DNA from: JBDHWG01 sp046328505
GTDB taxonomy: Bacteria; Chloroflexota; Anaerolineae; Epilineales; JAHCIE01
DNA: 64,000 nucleotides
Direction of reading: 5' to 3'
NCBI GenBank assembly: GCA_046328505.1
Contig: JAXLWL010000009.1
Span: 62,001-126,000 of the forward strand
A program made the position numbers and the translations under genes. Position 1 is the first letter of the stretch, and each line of letters starts with the position of its first letter. Below, one piece after another: positions 18,688-26,018 of this stretch. A model generated the notes under the pieces. It was not told the origin of the DNA. It did no database searches and worked only from the letters and a program-made list of their open reading frames with translations.

Positions 18688-18717
18688 TTGGCTGGGGTCG
18701 CGAGACGGGAATATAAT
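18688..18717 (+). promoter_or_regulatory. Promoter of the response-regulator operon
   Basis: TTGGCT (18688-18693), an 18-bp spacer and TATAAT (18712-18717) lie 45 bp before the response-regulator start. This promoter is back to back with the S1 promoter; only 21 bp separate the two -35 boxes. Confidence 0.65.
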
Positions 18718-18762
18718 TGGCGACGTTCGGGCGTGGCGAGCGATATCAGGGGAGGACGGAGA

Positions 18763-19437
18763 ATGGCCAAGATTCTGGTCGTCGACGATGAGCCGAATAT
18801 CGTCGAGCTTGCGCGCCTCTATCTTAAGAATGAAGGCTACGAGGTACTGACCGCGGGGGATGGCCGCGCCGCCCTCGACAGCGTCCGCCAGCAGCAGCCC
18901 GACCTGATGCTCCTGGATATTATGCTCCCCGGCATGGATGGCTGGGAAGTGTGCAAGCAGGTGCGCCAGTTCAGCCGCATCCCGATTATCATGCTCACGG
19001 CGCGCGGCGATGATGTCGACAAGATCGTCGGCCTGGAGCTGGGCGCCGATGACTACATGGTGAAGCCGTTCAACCCGCGCGAGATGGTCGCCCGCGTCAA
19101 GGCGGTGCTGCGCCGCAGCGATGGGCAGCGCCCCACGACGCCCACCATCCAGGTCGGCAATGTGGACCTGGATCCGGCGCGTCGCGAAGTGACCGTCGCC
19201 GACCACGCGGTGAGTCTCCGCGCCAAGGAGTTCGATCTGCTCGCCTACCTTATGCAGCACCAGGGGCTGGCCCTCAGCCGGGAGCAGCTCCTCAACGCCG
19301 TCTGGGGCTACGATTACTACGGCGACACGCGCACCGTCGATGTCCACGTTGCCCATGTCCGCGACAAGCTCGCCGGCAGCAACGTCAGCATCGAGACGGT
19401 ATGGGGGGTCGGATACAAGCTCGTCGCCGCGGAATGA
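18763..19437 (+). CDS. OmpR/PhoB family response regulator (orphan)
   Basis: The ATG at 18763 with GGGGAGGACGG upstream starts a 224-residue protein; the frame open from 18688 adds an unlikely leader. The receiver domain has Asp8/Asp9, the phosphorylation site Asp52 (LLDIMLPGMDG), Thr79 and Lys101 (VKPF). The C-terminal half is an OmpR-type winged helix (REQLLNAVWGYDYYGDTRTV, then DVHVAHVRDKL). No histidine kinase is adjacent, so its input is unknown. Its stop overlaps the next start (ATGA), so it is translationally coupled to the secreted toroid protein. Confidence 0.94.
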   Translation: MAKILVVDDEPNIVELARLYLKNEGYEVLTAGDGRAALDSVRQQQPDLMLLDIMLPGMDGWEVCKQVRQFSRIPIIMLTARGDDVDKIVGLELGADDYMVKPFNPREMVARVKAVLRRSDGQRPTTPTIQVGNVDLDPARREVTVADHAVSLRAKEFDLLAYLMQHQGLALSREQLLNAVWGYDYYGDTRTVDVHVAHVRDKLAGSNVSIETVWGVGYKLVAAE

Positions 19438-21407
19438 AACTGGCCGTTTTTCTCGCCGTGACGGCCCTTCTCCTCGCCGTGTTGCTTGCGAGCCGAGCCG
19501 CGCCCCTCGCCGCCGGAGAGAATCGCGATAAAGATGGAGCCGTAGAGACGCGCCATGGCGCGTCTCTACGAGGCTCCACGGGGCAAGGCGCGCCACAGCG
19601 CATATCGAGTGTTACGCCGGCCACCCAGACGAGCGAAGAGCAGAGCGCCGGCCGCGCGCTCGATTGGCTCGCGAGCGCGCAGGCCGCCGACGGCGGCTAC
19701 GGCGACGTGGCGACAACGCTGGCCGTGCTGCGCGCCGTAGGAGACGGCGGGCGGGCGGCGGCCGACTGGCGGCGCGTCGGCGGCCCCTCCATCCTCACCT
19801 ATCTCGCGCCGCGCCTCGCCGCGTACGCTGACCGCGACACCATCAGCGTGTCCCAGGCCATCACTGCCCTGGTCGCGGCGGGCGAGGACCCGCGTACTTT
19901 CGGCGGAATCAATCTCATTCATCATCTTCAGACGCACTTCGACCCGACGAGCGGCCTCTACGAGGGGCGTTCCGGGACGACACTCGACCAGGTGTCGGCG
20001 CTGCTGGCCCTGGCAGCGGCCCACGAGCCTCTGCCGCCCACCGTCGTCGGAAGCGTGGTGGATGCCCAGGCCGACGATGGGGGCTGGCCGCCGTCGGCTG
20101 GGGCTCCATCCGACGTAGAAACCACATCGCTGGCCGCCGCCGCCCTCGTCGCGGCGGGCCAGGACCCCAGTGGCCTGAACCTGCGGCTGGCGGCGAGCTT
20201 CCTCAGCCGCGCCCAGGACTCCGACGGTGGCTTCAGGCGGTCGTCCACCTGCGGCTGCGCGCCCGATGCCATCTCGACCGCCCGCGCCGTGCCCGCCGTT
20301 CTGCTTCTCGGCTTCGACCCGTTGGGCGACGGCTGGTATCGGCCGAACGGTGCGCCCACCCAGTGGCTCGCCCGCGCTCAGCGTCCAGATGGCGCCGTCG
20401 CCCTCGCGCCGAACCAGCCGCTGAACGTCCGCGCCACGGCCTACGCCGTCACGGCGTGGCTGGGCCGGCCGCTCGTGCCGTTGGGGTGCGGGGCAGCAGT
20501 GAGCGCCGGTCTGTCCTGGCTGCGTCAGCGCCAGCGGGCCGATGGCGGCTTCGGCGTCGCCGGCGACGTCTCGGACGTCGACCTGACGCTAGACACGTTG
20601 TATGCCCTGGCTGCCGTCGGCGAAGACGCCCATACCTGGCACGCTCGCAGCGGCGCTACCCCGCTGGACTTTCTCGCCGCGCGCCCCACGCCGGGCAACG
20701 CGGCGGGGACGGCTCGGCTCATCCTGGCCGTCCAGGCGCACGGCGCAGACCCGCGCGACTTCGGCGGGACCGACCTGACGCAGCGGCTGGCGTCGTTCCT
20801 CGACGCGAGCCAGGGTGTGTATGGGCAGACCACGCTGGATCAGGCGTGGTCCCTGCTGGCCCTCGCCGCGCTGCGGACGACGCCGCCGGCCGGCGCGGTA
20901 GAGCATCTCATCGGCTGGCAGGGCGATAACGGCGGCTGGGCGCCGCGCCCCGGCGTGGCCGCCGATACCACGACGACCGCCCTGGCGCTGCAAGCCCTGG
21001 CCGCGTTCGACGCAGCGGATACCGTCCGCAGCCGCGCTCGAGCGTATCTCATGGCGCAGCAACTAGCGTCCGGCGGATTCGTCGGCATGGACGGCGACAC
21101 GGACACATCGGCGCGGGCGACGGCGGCGGCGCTGCAGGCGCTGGCCGCGCTTGGGGAGGACCCACGCGAAGCGCCGTGGATACAGCACGCTTCGCCGGCG
21201 GACGGCAGCCCACTACCCTCGCACAACCCGTTGCAGGCGCTCCTGGAGATGCAAGACGCATCGGGGGGATTCCACCCTCAGGACGGCTTTCCAGAGTTAG
21301 ACGCTTCAGCGACAGCGCAGGCGCTCGTTGCGCTGACCGGGCGCGCCCAGCCGGTGCGCGGGCAGACGCTGCGGGTGTTCCTACCCCTCGTGCTCTATAG
21401 ACACTGA
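19434..21407 (+). CDS. Secreted prenyltransferase/squalene-oxidase repeat (alpha/alpha-toroid) protein
   Basis: The ATG overlaps the stop of the response regulator. The 657-residue protein starts with a signal peptide (MKLAVFLAVTALLLAVLLAS). At residues 36-45 there is an insert encoded by a perfect palindromic repeat (AVETRHGASLRG). The body has about ten helical repeats with motifs such as AQAADGGYGD, AQADDGGWPP and RQRADGGFGV, as in squalene cyclases and cobalamin-binding intrinsic-factor-like proteins. The catalytic DxDD of cyclases is not seen, so it is more likely a binding or structural toroid. It ends TLRVFLPLVLYRH, a C-terminal motif I associate with Chloroflexota exported proteins. 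Confidence 0.8.
   Translation: MKLAVFLAVTALLLAVLLASRAAPLAAGENRDKDGAVETRHGASLRGSTGQGAPQRISSVTPATQTSEEQSAGRALDWLASAQAADGGYGDVATTLAVLRAVGDGGRAAADWRRVGGPSILTYLAPRLAAYADRDTISVSQAITALVAAGEDPRTFGGINLIHHLQTHFDPTSGLYEGRSGTTLDQVSALLALAAAHEPLPPTVVGSVVDAQADDGGWPPSAGAPSDVETTSLAAAALVAAGQDPSGLNLRLAASFLSRAQDSDGGFRRSSTCGCAPDAISTARAVPAVLLLGFDPLGDGWYRPNGAPTQWLARAQRPDGAVALAPNQPLNVRATAYAVTAWLGRPLVPLGCGAAVSAGLSWLRQRQRADGGFGVAGDVSDVDLTLDTLYALAAVGEDAHTWHARSGATPLDFLAARPTPGNAAGTARLILAVQAHGADPRDFGGTDLTQRLASFLDASQGVYGQTTLDQAWSLLALAALRTTPPAGAVEHLIGWQGDNGGWAPRPGVAADTTTTALALQALAAFDAADTVRSRARAYLMAQQLASGGFVGMDGDTDTSARATAAALQALAALGEDPREAPWIQHASPADGSPLPSHNPLQALLEMQDASGGFHPQDGFPELDASATAQALVALTGRAQPVRGQTLRVFLPLVLYRH
19541..19570. 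repeat. Perfect 30-bp palindrome, family A, inside the toroid gene
   Basis: CGTAGAGACGCGCCA is followed directly by its exact reverse complement. It is read in frame just after the signal peptide. Confidence 0.88.
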
Positions 21408-21450
21408 GCAACCGGTGCTATTTTGACAGGCGGCTCCGGCCCGGCCCGGG

Positions 21451-21484
21451 GTGTAAGAAACCGGCCCTCCGGCTGGTCTAACAC
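21451..21484. terminator. Hairpin after the toroid gene, possible terminator
   Basis: GTGTAAG...ACCGGCC (from 21451) pairs with GGCTGGTCTAACAC (to 21484) with two mismatches and a small bulge. No T-run follows, so its action as a terminator is unsure. Confidence 0.35.
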
Positions 21485-21500
21485 CTAACATAGTGGAAAA

Positions 21501-21515
21501 TAACGCAGTGCGTTA
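21501..21515. promoter_or_regulatory. 15-bp perfect palindrome before the relA/spoT gene
   Basis: TAACGCA, one central base and TGCGTTA lie 26 bp before the start at 21542. The size and symmetry suit a repressor operator, or a short hairpin near the ribosome binding site. Confidence 0.4.
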
Positions 21516-21541
21516 CAACTTGCTTGCGCTAGGGGGTTGGC

Positions 21542-23704
21542 ATGGCCCACACGCCGACCATTGATGAAGTCGTCGACAAAGTCAATAGCTACCTGCCGAC
21601 CCGCGATGGAGCGGTCATTCGGCACGCCTATGAAGTGGCCTCGCGCGCCCACGCCGGCCAGAAGCGGGACGACAACACGCCCTACATCACCCATTGCCTG
21701 GCGACGGCCGAAATCCTCGCGAACCTGGGCCTCGATCCGGACACTGTGGCGGCAGGCCTGCTACACGATACGCTGGAGGACACGGGGATCAAGGAGGAGG
21801 AGCTCGCCGCCGAGTTTGGGCCCGAGATTGCCCACATGGTGGATGGCGTCACCAAGCTGTCCCGGGTGCAGGTAGGCGACCGTGCGCAGGCGCAGGCAGA
21901 AAGCCTGCGCAAAATGTTCCTGGCGACAGCGCAGAACCCGCGCGTGGTGCTCATCAAGCTCGCCGACCGCCTTCATAATATGCGCACGCTCGACTCCAAG
22001 AAGGACCCGGCGAGCCGCCGCCGCACCGCCCAGGAGACGATGGACATCTACGCCCCCCTGGCGAGTCGGCTCGGCATCTGGCAGATCAAGTGGGAGCTGG
22101 AGGACCTGGCCTTCCGCGAGCTGGAGCCGGAGAAGTATCGCGAGCTGAGCCACGCCCTGAACGCTCGCCGCGCCGAGCGCGAGCGGTGGGTGAAGGAAAT
22201 CATGCGCGATCTGGATGCAGAGCTGAAGGCGGAGGGCATCCAGGCGCAGATAAGCGGGCGGCCGAAGCACATCTACAGCATCTATCGCAAGATGCAGCGC
22301 AAGGGCGTCTCGCTCGAGCAGGTCTATGATAGCCTGGCCGTGCGCATCCTGGTCGACTCGGTGAAGGACTGCTACCACGCCCTCGGCGTTGTGCATTCCA
22401 TGTGGCAGCCGGTGCCGGGTGAGTTCGACGACTACATCGCGCGCCCGAAGGACAACCTCTATCGCTCCCTCCATACCGCCGTCTTCGCGCCGGATGGCCG
22501 CACGTTCGAGGTCCAGATCCGCACCCACGAGATGCACCAGGAGGCAGAGTACGGCATCGCGGCGCACTGGCGCTACAAGGAGCAGGGCAAGCCCGACGCC
22601 GCCCTGGACAAGAAGATCGCCTGGCTGCGCCAGGTCCTGGAGTGGCGAACTGAGAGCGACGACGCTGGCGAGTTCGTGGATGGGCTGAAGGAAGACATCT
22701 TCCGCGAGCAGGTCTACGTCTTCACGCCCAAGCGCGAGATCATCGAGCTACCGGCCGGCGCAACGCCCATCGACTTCGCCTACCACATCCATTCGTCCGT
22801 CGGCGACCGCTGCCGGGGCAGCAAGGTTAACGGGCGCATCGTCCCGCTGGACTACCAACTCAAGACCGGCGACGTGGTAGAGATTATCACGGCGAAGACG
22901 GGCGGACCGAGCCGCGACTGGCTCAACCCGGCCCTGGGCTTCGTGCGCACCTCCCGCGCTCGGGAGAAGATACGCGCCTACTTCCGCCGCCAGCAGCGCG
23001 AGGACAACATCCGCGCCGGCCGCGAGACGCTTGAGAAGGAGCTCAAGCGCCTGGGCATGGAGAAGGAGAGCTACGAGGCTGTCGCGAAGCTCTTCAAGTA
23101 CGAGAAAGTGGACGACCTGCTGGCCGCCATCGGCGCGGGTGACATCAACCAGACCCAGATCGCCCAGAAGCTCACGCTCAACAGCGCGCGCGACAAGGAT
23201 GAGTTGACCATCCCGACGACGGCGCGGAGCGCCACCCCCGCGCCCGCCATCTCGGTGGACGGCCTCGACAAGATCGAGTTCCGCCAGGCCAAGTGCTGCA
23301 AGCCGGTGCCCGGCGAGCACGTGAAAGGATTTGTCACTGCCGGTCGGGGCATCACGCTCCACCGGCCTGACTGTCCGAACCTCAAGAGCGTGCGTGACCA
23401 GGGCCGTCTGATTGATGTGACGTGGCCCGCCGACCGCCAGCAGGTCAGCCAGGTTGACATCCGCGTCACCGCCATCGACCGCCCGGGCCTGGTCCGCGAC
23501 ATTGCGGACGTCGTCGCGAAAGAGGGGGTCAACATCGCCGCCGTCACGACGGAGACGAACTCGAAAGACAAAGTCGCTATTATCACCGCCGTCCTCGAAG
23601 TATTCGACCTCGCCCAACTCAGCCGCATCCTGCACAAGATCAGCCGCCTGCCCAACATCGTCGAGGCCTACCGCCCAGAGCCTCGAGTTGGCCAAGGCGG
23701 CTGA
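21542..23704 (+). CDS. relA: Bifunctional (p)ppGpp synthetase/hydrolase, RelA/SpoT family
   Basis: This stringent-response enzyme makes and degrades (p)ppGpp. The 720 residues have the usual order: an HD hydrolase domain (LLHDTLEDTGI near residue 78), the synthetase domain (GRPKHIYSIYRKM, RPKDNLYRSLHTAV, EVQIRT), a TGS domain (VYVFTPKREIIELPAGATPI), a Cys-containing region (FRQAKCCKPVPGEHVKGF) and a C-terminal ACT domain. The intact HD motif argues for hydrolase activity, so it is the Rel/SpoT type rather than the synthesis-only RelA. It is transcribed alone and ends at a clear terminator. Confidence 0.95.
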   Translation: MAHTPTIDEVVDKVNSYLPTRDGAVIRHAYEVASRAHAGQKRDDNTPYITHCLATAEILANLGLDPDTVAAGLLHDTLEDTGIKEEELAAEFGPEIAHMVDGVTKLSRVQVGDRAQAQAESLRKMFLATAQNPRVVLIKLADRLHNMRTLDSKKDPASRRRTAQETMDIYAPLASRLGIWQIKWELEDLAFRELEPEKYRELSHALNARRAERERWVKEIMRDLDAELKAEGIQAQISGRPKHIYSIYRKMQRKGVSLEQVYDSLAVRILVDSVKDCYHALGVVHSMWQPVPGEFDDYIARPKDNLYRSLHTAVFAPDGRTFEVQIRTHEMHQEAEYGIAAHWRYKEQGKPDAALDKKIAWLRQVLEWRTESDDAGEFVDGLKEDIFREQVYVFTPKREIIELPAGATPIDFAYHIHSSVGDRCRGSKVNGRIVPLDYQLKTGDVVEIITAKTGGPSRDWLNPALGFVRTSRAREKIRAYFRRQQREDNIRAGRETLEKELKRLGMEKESYEAVAKLFKYEKVDDLLAAIGAGDINQTQIAQKLTLNSARDKDELTIPTTARSATPAPAISVDGLDKIEFRQAKCCKPVPGEHVKGFVTAGRGITLHRPDCPNLKSVRDQGRLIDVTWPADRQQVSQVDIRVTAIDRPGLVRDIADVVAKEGVNIAAVTTETNSKDKVAIITAVLEVFDLAQLSRILHKISRLPNIVEAYRPEPRVGQGG

Positions 23705-23734
23705 CGCTTTCTATCACAGCGCCCATCCGCAACA

Positions 23735-23774
23735 AGGCCCCTGACCGAATATTCCGGCCAGGGGCCTCTTTCTT
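23735..23774 (+). terminator. Rho-independent terminator of the relA/spoT gene
   Basis: AGGCCCCTG (23735-23743) and CAGGGGCCT (23759-23767) form a 9-bp stem, followed by CTTTCTT. It starts 30 bp after the stop codon. Confidence 0.78.
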
Positions 23775-23872
23775 GGCCGCGACCTACCCGGCAGCGAGCC
23801 GCTCGCATCTGTCCGGGCTTGCAGCGGCCCTTTGCGCTAGAAATAACAGGCATAAATTACAGGCCACAGAAG

Positions 23873-23901
23873 TTGCAGGGGGACTCGCTAGCTGATATAC
23901 T
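23873..23901 (+). promoter_or_regulatory. Putative promoter of the ABC exporter operon
   Basis: TTGCAG (23873-23878), a 17-bp spacer and TATACT (23896-23901). It lies about 310 bp before the first exporter gene, with a family E repeat between them. Confidence 0.4.
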
Positions 23902-23929
23902 GGCAGCAAGGAATGCCCCAAACTTAAAA

Positions 23930-23981
23930 GGCTGTCTCTTACACAGAACGTTTGAGCGAGGTTGGCTATTCGGAAGACAGC
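23930..23981. repeat. Short inverted repeat GGCTGTCT / AGACAGCC
   Basis: Eight-base ends at 23930-23937 and 23974-23981 flank 36 bp. The left end reads CTGTCTCTTA then CACA, like the outer bases of Tn5/IS50-type ends. No transposase is present, so at most this is a remnant. Confidence 0.3.
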
Positions 23982-23989
23982 CCCCGATG

Positions 23990-24110
23990 TCGCTGCGAGG
24001 AGGACGATAGGACGACGAAGCAGCCCCCCGACAAGTGACAGACACGGCTGATGCGGCTCAGACAGCCTTGAACCAGGGCGGGGGATTGCTTCGCTTCGCT
24101 CGCAATGACG
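23990..24110. repeat. Interspersed repeat, family E
   Basis: It begins GATGTCGCTGCGAGGAGGAC and ends GCTTCGCTCGCAATGACG, with the internal CGAAGCAGCC typical of the family. It fills the leader of the ABC exporter operon. Confidence 0.7.
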
Positions 24111-24209
24111 GGTTGGTGCTGTGGCCGCGGTAGCCACGCCGTCTTCCGGCCCCACTGGCTATCGCGCTGCCGAGATGTGTGTCAAAGAGAGAACTTAAAA
24201 GGTGGGCCT

Positions 24210-26018
24210 ATGTATAAGAACTTCCGGCGTCTATTCGTAATCTACAAAGGAGCGAGACGCCCGCTCATCGTTTCCCAGGTGATGCTGCTCATCTCCGTTG
24301 CCCTCAACCTGGCCATTGTCACTCTCAACGGACGGCTGGTCAACGAGGGCGTCCAGCAGGGCAATATCCAGGTCGTCATTTCCGTCGCGATCTGGATGAT
24401 TGTCCTGACCCTGATCCAGACGGTGTTCGCCGTCGCCAACGCGGGCTACGCCGTGCTGTTCGCCGAAGGCACGGGGAACTACTTGCGCGTCGCCTCGTAC
24501 CGCAAGGTGCAATCCCTCACCTTCGGCAACCTCGACCGCTTCCGCACCAGCGACCTCCTGGTGCGGCTCACGTCAGACGTCAACAACGTCAAGTTGGCCG
24601 TGCTGTACGGGCTGATGATCCTGCTGACGGCGCCATTCACCGTCGTCCTGGCCGTGGTGATCGCCTTCGTCATCGTGCCGAGGCAGGTATGGCTCATGCT
24701 CGTCATCATGGTGATCATCAGCATCGTCCTGCTGCTTATGCTGCGCGGCGTGCAGGCGATGTATGACCGGCGGCAGAAGAAGCTCGACGGCGTGAACAAT
24801 GTCTTGCAGGAGGACCTGGCCGGTGTGCGCGTCGTCAAGGCGTTCGTCCGCGAGACGTACGAGATGCAGCGTTTCGCGGGCGCGGCCAGTGCCCTGCAAG
24901 ACGCCGCCCTCAAGCCGGCCTACCGCATGGCGATGTTCGCGCCGACGCTCATGGGCCTGGTGTACGCCAGCATCGCCGTGATGTTCCTGGTCACGGGGCG
25001 CGGCGTGCTCGTCATCGGCGACACAAACCTGGGCGACGTCGTCGTCTTCAGCAACCTGCTGGTCACGGCCATCGTCCCCATCGCCATGATCGCCTTCATC
25101 CTGCCGTACCTCGAAGCCGGCGAGGCCTCCGTAGGCCGCATATTCGAGATTCTGGACCAGACGGCCGAGGTGCAGGACACGGCGGGCGCCAAGCCCGTCG
25201 ACATGGACCACATCGAAGGCCGCGTCGTCTTCGAGAACGTCACCTTCGGCTATCGCGGCCCGGACGGCAAGCCCCAGGGCACGGCCCTCCAGAACATCAA
25301 TCTGGCCGTCGAGCCGGGCGAGACCGTCGGCTTTCTCGGCGCGACAGGATCGGGCAAGTCCAGCCTGGTGAACCTCATCCCGCGCTTCTACGACGTCGTC
25401 GAGGGCCGTGTCACGATTGACGGCATCGACGTGCGCGACATTCCGCAGCGCCAGCTTCGCCGCATCGTTGGCATCGCGCTCCAGGAGGCGGTGCTGTTCA
25501 GCGGCAGTGTGCGCGGCAACATCCTCTTCGGCCGTCCCGGCGCGGACGACGACGAGATGCTGGCCGTCGCGAAGGCCGCCGACGCCGACAGCTTCGTCAG
25601 CGGCATCCCGCAGGAGTACGATGCGCCTGTCGCGCGGCGCGGCGCCAACTTCTCCGGCGGCCAGCGCCAGCGCCTGTCCATCGCCCGCGCCCTCGCCCTC
25701 CAGCCGAAGGTCCTCATTCTCGACGACAGCACGAGCGCTCTGGATATCGAGACGGAGGCGCGGGTGCAGGAGGCGGTCAACGGGCTGATGGGCAAGACGA
25801 CGAAGTTCTACGTCGCTCAGCGCATCAGCAGCGTCATTACCGCCGACAAGATCGTGCTGCTGGACGCCGGACGGCAGGTCGCCATAGGCTCCCACACCGA
25901 GCTACTCAAATCCAACCCACTCTACCGCCAGATTTACGAGTCTCAATTGGGCAAGATCGAGGACACGCCCGCTGCTCCCAGCGCGGCCGCAGGCTCGGTT
26001 CAAGGAGGCGCGCAATGA
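24210..26018 (+). CDS. ABC exporter subunit (permease-ATPase), degenerate-site half
   Basis: The ATG at 24210 (AAAAGGTGG upstream) starts a 602-residue half-transporter with six membrane helices and one ATPase domain. Walker A is GATGSGKSS (377-385) and the signature FSGGQ (about 481-485) is intact. The Walker B ends Asp505-Asp506 (ILDDSTSALD), so the catalytic Glu is Asp. The H-loop position is Gln537 (VAQRISS) instead of His. These changes mark it as the half that supplies the degenerate ATP site of a heterodimeric exporter such as TM287/288 or BmrCD. Its stop overlaps the partner gene (ATGA). Confidence 0.92.
   Translation: MYKNFRRLFVIYKGARRPLIVSQVMLLISVALNLAIVTLNGRLVNEGVQQGNIQVVISVAIWMIVLTLIQTVFAVANAGYAVLFAEGTGNYLRVASYRKVQSLTFGNLDRFRTSDLLVRLTSDVNNVKLAVLYGLMILLTAPFTVVLAVVIAFVIVPRQVWLMLVIMVIISIVLLLMLRGVQAMYDRRQKKLDGVNNVLQEDLAGVRVVKAFVRETYEMQRFAGAASALQDAALKPAYRMAMFAPTLMGLVYASIAVMFLVTGRGVLVIGDTNLGDVVVFSNLLVTAIVPIAMIAFILPYLEAGEASVGRIFEILDQTAEVQDTAGAKPVDMDHIEGRVVFENVTFGYRGPDGKPQGTALQNINLAVEPGETVGFLGATGSGKSSLVNLIPRFYDVVEGRVTIDGIDVRDIPQRQLRRIVGIALQEAVLFSGSVRGNILFGRPGADDDEMLAVAKAADADSFVSGIPQEYDAPVARRGANFSGGQRQRLSIARALALQPKVLILDDSTSALDIETEARVQEAVNGLMGKTTKFYVAQRISSVITADKIVLLDAGRQVAIGSHTELLKSNPLYRQIYESQLGKIEDTPAAPSAAAGSVQGGAQ

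Noticed and set aside
18607..19596. Long minus-strand open frame opposite the response regulator
   Set aside because: It is the antisense shadow of a clear response regulator and shows no family motif.
23705..24209. tRNA or small RNA genes in the larger gaps (also 8876-9325, 29236-29797)
   Set aside because: No cloverleaf with a TTCGA-type arm was found; the gaps are mostly repeats, terminators and promoters.
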